Origin: Odiellus spinosus
Lineage: Eukaryota > Arthropoda > Arachnida > Opiliones > Phalangiidae
Direction of reading: 5' to 3'
Assembly (NCBI GenBank): GCA_963920705.1
Contig: OY987227.1
Location: forward strand, 11,015,602-11,079,601
DNA: 64,000 bases
The notes beneath the pieces are model-generated. The model searched no databases, was not told the DNA's origin, and was given only the letters and a program-made list of their open reading frames with translations. The number at the start of each line of letters is the position of its first letter. Positions within the stretch are counted from its first letter, which is position 1. Of the stretch, positions 46,001 to 57,245 are shown in pieces. Made by a program: the position numbers and the translations under genes.

Positions 46001-48129
46001 CCTTAAAATCTACTTAGGCTGGAGGCTATCCCAGGTTTTATCTAGCTGCGTCACTGCTATGTATCATCTTCAAATTGGTAAAATTCTGAAAATAGTCCAT
46101 TTTTAGGGAAAACTGGTCGTTTTGTGGGATAAAGTATCATTCTCGAAAAGTTCTCTTTACATTAAAATAAATAAATAATCAAAAACCATGTGTTTTACCA
46201 TCCTTTTAATCAATTAGACCTATATTTAACTTAAATTTTCGTAACAATTAAGCAATGAGTAAAATTTCCGAATTACCATAACATTTTCATAAAATTTACA
46301 AATCCTGAAAATGATCGTAAACCCAGCGGTATCAGGGATACACCGCCGTCAAACCAGTAATATCGAATCTCGTAACGTAATTCCATACCCACTTTCGTGT
46401 ATAATATAAATATAAACCCAGTAATTCTAGTTCACATTATATTACGACTTTACTAGTCTTATAATCAAGCCAAACCGTCCCGCGCTAAGCCTTTGATACA
46501 TACACGAAGAGATTTAAAATAATTATCTATATAATGGGACCGCGCCATTATATACGAATAGGGAAATTAAGAAAATTTTCCCCTTTTAGCCTGGAAGCCT
46601 AGCTTTCGTTAATTACCGCTTTTAGCTCCCTCCCCCTCGTCCCTCGAAGGCATTTTAAAATTACCCCGTTAATTTTATTAGTAAAAATTAGTGTTTGCGG
46701 TTAAAAGTATGTATACCCTTTTGTTTGGCGCGCCAAATTATAAACCAGTCTTTAGTTCGTCTTTTAATAGATGGAGCTACTAATTTAATAACGAAAAGCG
46801 TGGAAAATGGCCCAAAATGGCGCGCTCGAGACCTCGATTATTTACAAGGAGTAAGCCCGAATAGAGTAGAGAGATTAAAGGTTAGAATACGTTCCGTAGT
46901 TCAACTATAATATGGCCTTTTATTAAGCTTTTGTCTCGTGAACATCAAACTCCGGAGAAGACAGCGAGCTAGCGCGAGAGAAGAGAAATAGCGCGAGCTC
47001 GTTCCTAATTACTCAGTGGTTTCATTATGAGAAACCAGGGGGCGGGCGAGATGGTGGAGGGATGGGAAGGGGAGAGTCTAGAGAAAAGGCGGGAAAATTT
47101 TCGCGCGAGTCTCGCGGCACGCGCCTCCTCTATCCTCGGTTAACATATCCTATAGTCCCATTATCATTAGCGAATGGCTTCGACCGATACATTATTTAAA
47201 TTAAGCAGATTGAAGATAAGAGGGGAATGGAAAATCGTGAAATCGCGCGGGCTGCGCTACGCGAGCTCGCTTTTAACTTTTGATATATATAATTATGGAA
47301 TTTTAAAAATTATAAAAATACAGGAAAATGTACTCTCATCATTAAATAAAAGGACGTTGAAAGAAAATTGTTATTTTTAATATAATTTTCTTGTAATTAT
47401 TTCAAACTTATATTTGCTTTTCGTATAATTATTTAACATTGAGATTAATATTAATATATAGAAGTAACAGTGAGTATAAAAATTATCTTAATTAAGTCCA
47501 CCCTATTATTTAAAACTTTGCAGGAGGGAAGTTGAATTTATATTTATTAAAATATGTTAGCTATTTTGCATTTTCCCCTTGGAAAATTCCCTTCTTTTCT
47601 CGAATATGATACCAGGTTTCTAAGGGCCTACAATTCGTTCTTGGTATACTATACATAGTTCTAAATATCTCCAGCTCGTTTATGAAACATCAACTTATAG
47701 CTATGCGCTATTTCAGCAGTATTTAAAGTGCTCGTGAATCAGTTTCAGTTTCCATTATGATAAGGACCTAGTTTAAGGCCTTTCACCAAGGTTACTTAAT
47801 TTCTTAGGGATGGAGACAGGTTGTAGCTTTGTACGTGCTGCCATGTCTGTGTGCATCATTCAAACTACAGAGGGAAGAAGCGCTTCTCGTGTCAAGACAT
47901 TTGCCTATCGATTACCATGGTACTTTATATGAACCCCCTTGAGTTTAAGTATGCTCTGTTTCACTTGGCGAGGGCTGAATTTACAACGAGTTAAAGCAAG
48001 AACTAAATTGTGAAACCCGGGAACGTAATAATGAAGGTTCTAGAGTTTACATGAAGTCATAATATTTTGCCATCTAGGAGTGCTTTTAGTAACCCCGTTT
48101 TTTTTGCTACCGCGGTACCAGAAAGGTTA
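46001..48129. other. Gene-free interval with CpG-rich promoter-like patch
   Basis: 46940-47130 is rich in GCGCGAG and CGCGAG words and purine tracts, and contains GGCGGGAAAATTTTCGCGCG at 47088-47107, two E2F-type half sites in a palindrome. It could be a promoter of an unseen gene. No exon was found within 1 kb either side. Confidence 0.4.
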
Positions 48130-48397
48130 TGTGATAAACTGAAAATTGAGATACTTTTTTAAATTATATTAAAACGCCATATTCAAAATTTTATACCTTT
48201 TGGTTGACGTGTTTTTAAGAAACTTCAAAAATAAATGTCAAAAATAGATAAGTAATTTATTTTTGGAACGTAATTGACGATAATTTTCATATGATATATG
48301 TATACATGTTTTTAATCAATTTCCAACGATCTCTCCGAAAAATGCTAGTCAAATTACATTTGTAGTTCATGAAAAAACCCTTGACCCTCACTTAAAA
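48130..48397 (-). mobile_element. MITE family 'GTGAGG-TGTCAC', copy G, reverse
   Basis: In reverse complement: TTTTAAGTGAGGGTCAAGGG, CATTTTTCGGAGAGATCGTT, AATTATCGTCAATTACGTTC, TTTTTGAAGTTTCTTAAAAA, ACACGTCAACCAAAAGG. It lacks the central CGTCATCACTATTG block of copy B. Confidence 0.75.
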
Positions 48398-50433
48398 TTA
48401 AAATACTCGAATAGAACATTGGGAGAAATGAATTTCTAGAAATACTCAATAGAGGTCACTATATTTATCTCTAGGGAGGAGTTAGGAGAATAAAGAGTAC
48501 TATGGTCGGAAAAAACCTTACATTTCGGCACTAAACAATCCAATTCTCAAGTTATATGAATTAAAGTTCTTGTAAAAGTTAGGATATTAGATTCTAACTC
48601 AATTGCAATCAAAGTAGGAACTTAATTTCCATTGCAAAACTGTTTTTTTTTATGGTAATATAAATTTCTTTCAAGCTTGTAATCTTCTTAACACCGGGAA
48701 TATGTTAAAACATATTTACGCGATAAGTACCTAAACGAGGTTTGCTACTCAAGTTTCAATTTACTTTGCAAACTAGGTTGGAAACGAACCGTAAGAAAAC
48801 TAGCTAGCCAAGATATCCTTGTTTAAAGAGATAAGGCGAAATGCCCCACTTTCTACCCCCTTTTAGCCCCCTTACATCGTTTATTTGATAAGATTTTCGT
48901 CTTTCTATATAGATGAGCAGGGGGCGATTCAACAACGCATGCTCAAAGCCATTCTTTCTAATCCCGCAAAACTTCCAAGCTTCCAAGCGCGCTCCTTTCC
49001 TAACGTTTTACGATTGCGCTGTTGAGTCTTTGGGAGGAGGGGGTCCCATCCTTATACGTTTTAAAAGGGATAGAAAAGGCCCCTAGAATTAATCGCTAGG
49101 TCATATATCGCCGGCCGAAATCCCTTTAAACTGCGCAGTGTGTAAAGGCCGTAAGGGCTTTGTGATGTCGAGATCGCCGTGAAGAGAAACTTTAAGGCCC
49201 GTTCAGACATGTTCAGTGTTATAGTGTACACACTGAACCAAGTATTGAGCGTATGTTACGCAATGTCGTGTACGATACGTTGGATCGGTTTTAAATAATT
49301 TTAAATATTTATACAGCGGTTTTTGAAACTTATTCATTATTTTTATAATAGTGGCTTAATATTTTCTGTGGGGAATTGAATTGTAGCGAGACAATCGTGT
49401 CACTATCCCTTTAACAGGGTTGACGTAACCGTATTCGTTTTTTTTTTTTTTGTTTTTTTTTACTGAACTTAGTCTTAAGTTATAACTAGGTCTATAATTT
49501 CCTTCTCAAGCGGCTTAACATAAGTAGACAATATGTACGAGTTGATTAACACCAAAATACTTTATCGTGAAGCCCTTATTCAGGTTGGTTCCTCTTTTAG
49601 GATCGTATCTGAACAGATCTCCGTGCTCTTTCAAAATGTCTACGGTTAGGATGTTGGCCCCGTTCTCCTCTCTCTCTCTTCCTTACAATGAGGCTCCATT
49701 ACCGATGGGCCTTCATTCCTGGCGTTCCGGGTTTAATTGGCTTTCCCGCGTAACCTCCTTCCCCCCGACTCTCCACCGTCCCTTCATCGCAACTCTTACA
49801 CTAGGATATAGGTCCCCCTAAAAGTCGATTTTTCCGCACGCTTTCTCTTTTCCCTAAGCCATCCTCTTTCGCAAAAACCTTCTCCACGGCTATATGAAAC
49901 ATATACTATAGGCTTTCAAGAGCGATCCGTGGGTTTTTCTTCCGCGTGGTTGAATCGCTTGTAAGGAAGCGGAAAAGCCTAGTCGCCCTCGTTCCCGCTC
50001 TCTTTTCCCGCCAAATGCTAAGCCTAACGCGCGGTTTGTATATGCACTAGGAGAAAGTAGATTCGATTTAGTCCCACACCCTATACTTCTTTTATACCTC
50101 GGTTGATACCTTTTCGGTGACTTTCTACAAGCGGGTATCAAGGGAGTCCATTCGAGACGCTCCATTTAATACAGGCAAGCTGATAAAAAAAAAACTTTAG
50201 ATGTCGCTTATAAATCCAACCCTTCACATTTTTACGAGTAAAGTCTGTAACAGTAGATCCTAGCGTCTAGTTGTCCAACTAAAACGACGTACAAGGAGAA
50301 GTCAAACCCCTGTTAGATGAAGCTTAGAAACACAACTCCTTACGGCTTTTCACCCATTAAATGAGTAAAATCGAACGCTCGTGCAGAAATATCTCGTGGT
50401 GGCGCACGAGCTTATGTCTAATGGGAAAGGCGC

Positions 50434-50470
50434 GCGCGGACTTTGGCGCGGAAAAATGGCGCGAAAAAGA
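50434..50470 (+). promoter_or_regulatory. Pair of E2F-like sites
   Basis: ACTTTGGCGCGGAAAA and ATGGCGCGAAAAAG sit side by side, each matching the TTTSGCGC/GCGCSAAA consensus, in a CpG-rich patch. Function is inferred only from motif and composition. Confidence 0.35.
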
Positions 50471-53268
50471 ATATATGTAGTCTAGCTAGCGCGTGATGGG
50501 GATCAAAAGAAGAAGAGGGTCGTTTAAAGCGGATAGATCATGGGGTCTAGAACCCCCCACGCGTCCGGTTTTCACTCCTCCCCACCCCACCTTTTCTCTG
50601 CCCCCATTTATTCTCTTTTCAACCGCTATGTTATTTTTTGAGGCCCGGTTTTCGCTGGACGGGGTAATGTTACGTAACAAAATGGTGCCCCAGAAAAGAT
50701 TGTTGAAAGGTGCGGTGAGAGAGAGAAAAAAGTGAAAATGATGGAACGCCATCTATTGTCCGAGGTTTTGTAGCGTCACTAGAGTTGCGCTAGAGCGTGT
50801 AACGAACGAGGGTAACAACTTTCCGGTGTTACTCCCGCCGTATAGTAGTAAGTAGTTCTAGTGTAAAAATGGGGTAGTAGGAGGGGTTTAACGCTTATAG
50901 CACCTGCTTTTATATATTCCACTCATCATAATTTATACGTGGCTACTCTAATATGCATGCCCAAATATGTTTATGGAGGCGGATATAATAAAACTTTTAA
51001 AATTCAGCTGGCTTTTTGATTCGATATTTATCCCATTATCACTGTTAATATAGTTTTTAAAGAGATAATGAAGATTGAAGCTGGAGAACTAGTATTTTTC
51101 TGACGATTTTTACGAGTAAAAGAGGCCAAATAAATTAAAAGGAAAAGAAAAGCATATTAAGAACAGGACTCCTAGCCGATACTTAAAAGTCCCTATTTTA
51201 TTTCTAGGTCCCTAAAATACCATATAATTTAAATTTGGTCCCCAAAGCATCTTTTATTTTCAACAATTTTGGGGAGTGCTGGTTATTAGTTTCGAATAGT
51301 AGTCCGGCCAACTTACTGGCATTCTGTATATAACAAATCAATTTTTTAGTTTTTTAACCTAATTGCTTTTAAATGGTTTTATGGGGAAAATTAGGTTAAA
51401 AAAAACTCCTCTAGAGACGCCTTTCCTTGTTGAACAGAGTGCTTAGGGAAAGCCGAACCATGTTTCTTATTAATTTCAACAAATTGTAATTCCAGGCACG
51501 ACTGATGGTAAAGAGCCGTAGGCTATGCTATTAATCTATCCTTTTTTATATGAAATAAGCGAATTATATTTGTAACATAGCTGATATGACGTTTAACAGA
51601 CAAAATGTAACATTGATCAATTACAGCTTTTCTATATTAGAAATGGTTACAAAATTATACCATTAAACAAAAATTAGTTGCAAGGAGTCGAGTAGGCCAT
51701 AGAGGAAAATGATTACAACAGATTATAAATCAAAATAGATTAAATATAGTGTACCATAATTAAATAATAAAAAAAAAAGATGAAGAAAAAGATTGTTAAA
51801 AATATCAAACAATTTAGAAATAACTTGAATAAATAGACCAAAATTAGCTAGGATATAGAATTAGTTCCAAAATTAGATAGATCAAAGTTCCCATTAAAAC
51901 CCACGTTTCTTTTTACAAGAGTTGGGACCCTTTTAAGACTGCAACATACTAGGTATCTATATATAAAAAGCATGTATGTGTGTGATTGAATCGATTGGAA
52001 TGTGACCATCTCTGATCCTAATTGAGTTTGGGGTCCTCTTATACTCTTCTTTTTTTTTTCCCCTCACAATTTGAGATCGTGTATATCCTTATTATTACAC
52101 CAAGCCAGGGTGCTGAAAGGATAAGGGGCATATGCCCCCCTCTCCCCCAATATTCCTCAAATAATTCTCTTCTCTTGTCTGATGTCGGGGGTCTTTCCAA
52201 ATTCGGTTCGGTTCTCTCTCTGGACGCTTTTCATCGACCATCAAAGGTTTTTCTTCGAGATCAATTTACAATACTAATAAAAACTAACGCGGATTAATAC
52301 TTAATCTTTAAACCTCAACTGATATCAAATACACTTGCCTAAGCCTTGTTCTATTATATATTTAGTCATGGTAACTCCATAACTATGGTTTGAATTTAAG
52401 CACGTGCTATGTGATAAAAGATAAACGGTACGTAGGTAACCAAGCTTCGTACATAATGCAAATTATAAGTGATTTTCCCATAGATACCACTGTATTTTAC
52501 CATTCTAGCAGAAGAGTGTTTGCGAGAGGGGTGAAACGCTGTCGCGAGATAAAAAAGTCACATTTTTGCGCGCGCGCGTGATTTTGTGTAGCGACACTCC
52601 ACGTGACTGAGCAATGATTTTCTTTTTATTCGATCTATACAGTACGTGGTATCAATTTTAGATCATAGCGCGTGCAAAGCTAATCTACCCATTATCTCTT
52701 ATCTTTTAATCTCTTAAAGATAGAAGGGTGTTTACTTTGGCGCTTGGTACAAATCTGTGAATGTATACAGCATTTTTTTCTTCTTTTTGCGAAAGAGCAC
52801 GCGCGGATTGCTTTTGGAGAGTGTACGATCTTGTCCACGGTGAAAGTTTTTATTAAGTGGAAGCTTATACAGTATATATAGTGTGATCACTAAGAAATTT
52901 TCTTCACTCTTATTTCTCACTTTACTAACATTACTTCATTCTTTCTACCAAAAGATACTTGAACAAACTTGATTTTGTTCAGCCAGCGAGAAGCAATAAA
53001 GTATGTCGCGATGAGTTAGATTTTCAATTAAGGGTTACCGGCTTTTTCTCCCTTCCTCTAATATATCTTCGTTACATCTTTTCTCACGAACGTACATTGA
53101 CGCGTTACCATTACTAAATCGAATACGAAAAGCAAAAACTTTATAGATTTATCGCTAGTTCGGTTACGGACTTATACGATCTCTAGCTCAAAATCGGCTT
53201 ATATTAGGTACTCGATCGAGTGAAAGTTAAAAAGAAAACGTTTAGAGAGGAGAGAACCACGTTCAATG

Positions 53269-53283
53269 ATTTCGCGCCAAAAT
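53269..53283 (+). promoter_or_regulatory. E2F-like site
   Basis: GATTTCGCGCCAAAA is a full E2F consensus, followed by CpG-rich GGGGCGCGCGCCTG. No transcript start or exon is identified nearby. Confidence 0.3.
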
Positions 53284-53692
53284 TGGGGCCGGTTGGGGGT
53301 TTGGGGCGCGCGCCTGTGAGCGAATAAACGTTTTCAATGAAGGGAATCGCACGTGCGGAATGAGCCAGCTCTTTTTATGGTCGATCGAAATTAGGCTTAG
53401 CTATGTAAGAGATTGGCGGCCGGTCGGGCCTAAAATGGCCTTAAATTACCTTTTCTCCAATGATGTATTAGCGTCCGTTCGGGCTCTTTAAATTGGACTA
53501 GTTCTTTTCAATCATATTTTTGTTTTTGGAGGGCCCACCCCAATTTCAACACACCTTTGCAGATCATACCCAAACATTTTGAATTTTATTTTCTCTTGCG
53601 TGTTAGGCTAATAGGTTTCATGCGATAAAAACAATTTATTAATTAGAACTAAAAGTTTTAGAAAGTTTTATTTTATTGGTATCATGTTTTTT

Positions 53693-53850
53693 TGTTGGGG
53701 AAAACTCTATGGAAATTGTTGGGGAAAATTCTATATGAATTGTTGCGGAAAATTCTATGTTAATTGTTGGGGAAAATTCTACGGGAATTGTTGGGGAAAA
53801 TTCTATGAGGATTGTTATTGGTAACGTCTACAGGAATTGTATGGAAAATA
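53693..53850 (+). repeat. Small minisatellite, AATTGTTGGGGAAAATTCTA units
   Basis: About six 23-24-bp units with a variable end (TGGG, TATG, CGGG). Looser ATTCTATGGGAAT words continue to about 54120. Confidence 0.85.
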
Positions 53851-54340
53851 TGTGATTATTAAAATTATTTCTTTGAAGTTAATTTTATGAAGATTATGTT
53901 GGTAAAATATCGGTAATTTAGCAAATAATTCTATGGGAATAACTAATAATTTTATGGTAATTCCAATAATATTGGTTAGCTGTCTAAATTGTAAGTAAAT
54001 AGGAATTAAAATTTTATTGGTTATACTATTAGAATTTTAATTACATGTTAATTAGAATTTTAGTCTTAACTATCGGTATTGTAAATAATTTCATGGGAAT
54101 AAGATAAATTCTATGGATTACTGCAAAACATTATTTTAAACTATGGGAGTATAGAGCAAACTACGGGGAGGTTTAGAGCCAACCTTCCAATATACAAAAC
54201 TAACAGATCTTCAAAATTAACTCCCATTCGGCACGCAATGAGCGCTATTGATTTTTAAATCTAAATGTAAATTTAAATAATTCACAAAACTAAATATACA
54301 CAAATCCAACCTATCCGTACATATTTGATCGAATTTGTTG

Positions 54341-54480
54341 AAAGTGAGGCTGTCACAATTATTTACGAACTCCAAATTATAATTAAGTTTAATTTTGAAG
54401 TTAAGAGAACTTCACAACCCAGAGGTATCAAATTTGATATATTTCGTTTTAATAGTATGGTGACAGTCTAATTTTAAAGG
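54341..54480 (+). mobile_element. MITE family 'GTGAGG-TGTCAC', copy H, short form
   Basis: Left AAAGTGAGGCTGTCACAATT with ACGAACTCCAAAT; right ATGGTGACAGTCTAATTTTA preceded by CCCAGAGGTATCAAATTT. Both ends are present but the middle is deleted, leaving 140 bp. Confidence 0.75.
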
Positions 54481-54564
54481 TATAGTGAAATAAATAAGAC
54501 CCCGAGGTTAGCGCATTATCTGTTAGAAAAAAGTACCATATTATCATTTTTATTTATTTTATTG

Positions 54565-54834
54565 GTGTTTAAATTAATTTCAAAAACTGTGGTAAAATTA
54601 AAAAAAAAATGTAAATATAAAATCACTTATTTCATCCTTCAGTAGTGCTTGTAATGTTCCAATATTAAAAGAATATGCCGGTGTTTGGTACCCAAGTTCT
54701 TCGGCAACAACGCCGGCCTATTATTTTAATGATAGGACATTACAAGCTGAAGTTGAGCGCTGAAATAATGATTGGCCCGAATTTATAATTATTTTTTTCA
54801 AATTTTACCAAATTTCAGAAATTAATTTAAACAC
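54565..54834. mobile_element. Foldback element, 270 bp, arms of ~130 bp
   Basis: The ends share GTGTTTAAATTAATTTC exactly (right end in reverse complement). Pairing continues through GGTAAAATT, CAGCTTGTAATG-like and ATGCCGGTGTT/AGGCCGGCGTT segments to a small loop near 54697, so almost the whole element is one hairpin. Confidence 0.88.
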
Positions 54835-55795
54835 TAAAAACATTTTAAAGCTGTTCCATTTTTAGCTCAAAGTTTCCCTTCAATATTTTATTTGCCAACC
54901 AGAAAACAAATGCAATGAAATAAAAATCAAAAAGGTAGGATGTTTGAGGCGGAATAAATACTGAAATAAAATAAAAACAAAAAAAAAGCATAACATAGAA
55001 AACGATTTAGTCAAATATTTTAACTCCTTAATGAAATATTTATAGCTATTATGTTTACTGCAGATATTTTCACAATTATTAAACCGTAGTCACGCGCTTG
55101 AGGTATAAATATACAATTATATTAGACGAATGAAGCCGTGTTATTTCACGTGTAGATAAATTCTTAATTCTGTTTTAGTTTTCTTTCTATTCATTCAATA
55201 TTTCTCCATGGACAGTGATTTCACGAGCTGAACATTTAAACCGATAAAACAGTATAAAATTTCCAAATTTAACATTATAAAAAAAACAAATAGGTGCTTG
55301 AAGCTCGCGTAGCTGATCTAGAGCTTTCGAAAAACGCGGGAAAAAAAAACAGTAAAAGAGTTAATGTTCTATGGGTTGACTGCCACGCCCATTTCTGTCT
55401 ATTTATCCCACTGTTATTTAGAAATTGAGTTACACACGCGCTGCGACTAATGATCGTAATAGAGACCCCCCGATCCATAACGACGCTAAGCATATTTTCC
55501 CAGGACTAATATTGTAACTAATATTTAATTTAAAAATCTATATAAGCGAGACCTAATTTGGAAATTTAACATCTAATATTGTTCTTTCTTTTAAACGCGA
55601 TAAAGTTACCCTGTAATTTAAGGGTTTAACGTAGAGATGTTAAATAATTCAAAACAAACAAACCTAGCTTTTTAGGTTTGATTTTTTATTTATCATTTTC
55701 CAAGAAAAAATGTATTTATATTTTTCTTTTTCCGAATTTCCTAGAATAAGACCATTTTTGGTTAAAAATAGATACCAATATTATTTTTCTTTCAC

Positions 55796-56425
55796 CTTTA
55801 AGGGGGGCTGTCACTGATTTTTCATGGACTCCAAATTGAAAAGATCATTACAATAAGGATTCAAAATATATTCATATGTCATAGAAAAAATTATATTTCC
55901 AAAAAATATGTCATAAGTTTTTTTTTCTTGGTCTTTTTCGTAAAAGTACTTGATAAAGTTCGTGAATAAATTATAGTGAGGTTCTGGAAATAAATTATAG
56001 ACGTCATATATCGAAAAAAAATTACTTATATTGACATTTTCATATGACGTTTTAATTAGTATATACAAGAATTCATTCAGGTTCCATAAGAATATGGGAG
56101 GGCCGCGATTCAATAACCATCCTCCCAAACTTTGTAGCAAAAGTTCGTCCGCTTCGAATCGATTATTCAAGTAAATCGCTCCTGACATCTATTATTAACC
56201 CGCGCCACTAACGACCTTGACATAATATTTTGTTTAATAAAAATGGAGACGACCGAAAAAAGATCTAAGCGTACAAATGTTGCGAAAATTGCAGACGAAC
56301 TTTTGTTACAAAGTTTGGGAGGATGGTACCAGAGGCTAAAGCTACGCTCCCATATTCTTATGGAACGGAATGGATTCTTGGTATATAATAAAACTAAAAA
56401 CATTATGACAGCTTCACTTTAAGGA
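55796..56425 (+). mobile_element. MITE family 'GTGAGG-TGTCAC', copy I, interrupted
   Basis: Left end CTTTAAGGGGGGCTGTCACT with CATGGACTCCAAAT; the middle has GGTCTTTTTCGTAAAAGTAC. The expected right end (ATGACAGCTTCACTTTAAGG) appears only at about 56405-56424, after a second foldback element inserted at 56058-56388. Confidence 0.75.
56058..56388. mobile_element. Foldback element nested inside MITE copy I
   Basis: The left arm has TTCCATAAGAATATGGGAG, CCATCCTCCCAAACTTTGTA and GCAAAAGTTCGTC; the right arm is their inverse (GACGAACTTTTGTTACAAAG, TTTGGGAGGATGG, CTCCCATATTCTTATGGAAC). Arms exceed 100 bp. Open frames at 55811-56403 on the minus strand arise from these two elements. Confidence 0.85.
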
Positions 56426-57042
56426 AGAGTTAAAGAGATAAAATGTCTCGCAAACTATAATTCATAATTTAAATTATTAGTTACTTAGTATTTATATATT
56501 TACTAAAGTATTTAGTACATTTTGAGTCCGTTAGATATTTTTCTCTTCTTTATGAAGACAATCCCGCACACCCGTATAGCTTGTATTTAATATCGAAGCC
56601 TTCTAATTATTTTTGAGAATATTATACAGATTTCAGGCGCCGAATAACTTGTATTTCTCCTTGTCATATTTGCATATTTATATACATTTTCAATGAAGTA
56701 TATCGAAATGTTAATATGAAATAGTACAATGTAGAAAAACTTAGGCCCCTTAATACATAATATTAAACCACGTATTGTATAAAATAGTTTTTTTATTATA
56801 AATTTACTGTTGTTGAACACGAGTCGTGAACTCACTTCCCCGGAAAATTAAAAATTCATAAGTGATATATGGTTTAGTCGAATAAAACTATATCTAACCA
56901 GTCCCTTTAGATATTTTACGTTACAGAATAATATACTTATATATTTTGTCAGTCCAATTTGTTTCACCTGAGTTAAGTATAGAAACTAATATAATTAAAG
57001 GGCTAGTGATACATTATTTTATAAAACTGGTGCTAATTCTAA
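56426..57042. other. Gene-free interval
   Basis: AT-rich; a weak dispersed-motif copy at 56742 (CCCCTTAATACATAATATTA). TTAAAGGGCTAGTGATACA near 56996 may be a MITE end. No exon. Confidence 0.4.
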
Positions 57043-57245
57043 ATTTAAAGTGATACTAGCACCATCTCGCGAAAACGAAACTGAAATGAGAGTAGCATTT
57101 TCGGAAGGATCGTTGAAAAAGTATTTAAAATATATATCATAGAAATATTTAATTTAAATCTTTGATAACCAACAAGTCCCACAATACTACGTCATCGCTA
57201 TGGTCGCGTTCTTGCATGGATCCAGAAAGTCGTACCTTTCCATTA
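57043..57245 (+). mobile_element. MITE family 'GTGAGG-TGTCAC', copy J, left half
   Basis: TTTAAAGTGATACTAGCACC, GAGTAGCATTTTCGGAAGGA, ATACTACGTCATCGCTATGG and GATCCAGAAAGT match copy B in order; the right half is missing. Confidence 0.72.

Larger units (their letters stand above)
48398..53692. other. Long gene-free interval, partly CpG-rich
   Basis: 49020-50830 is much richer in GC than the rest of the window, with open frames on both strands at 49567-50165 and 50486-50752 and none recognisable. 50434-50470 has two E2F-like sites. 51348-51407 is a hairpin (AGTTTTTTAACCTAATT against its inverse). 52288-52335 has a dispersed-motif copy (GCGGATTAATACTTAATC). 53269-53283 has another E2F-like site. 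Confidence 0.4.

Noticed and set aside
55811..56188. 125-codon minus-strand open frame
   Set aside because: It spans the junction of MITE copy I and the nested foldback element, so it is an accident of two non-coding elements.
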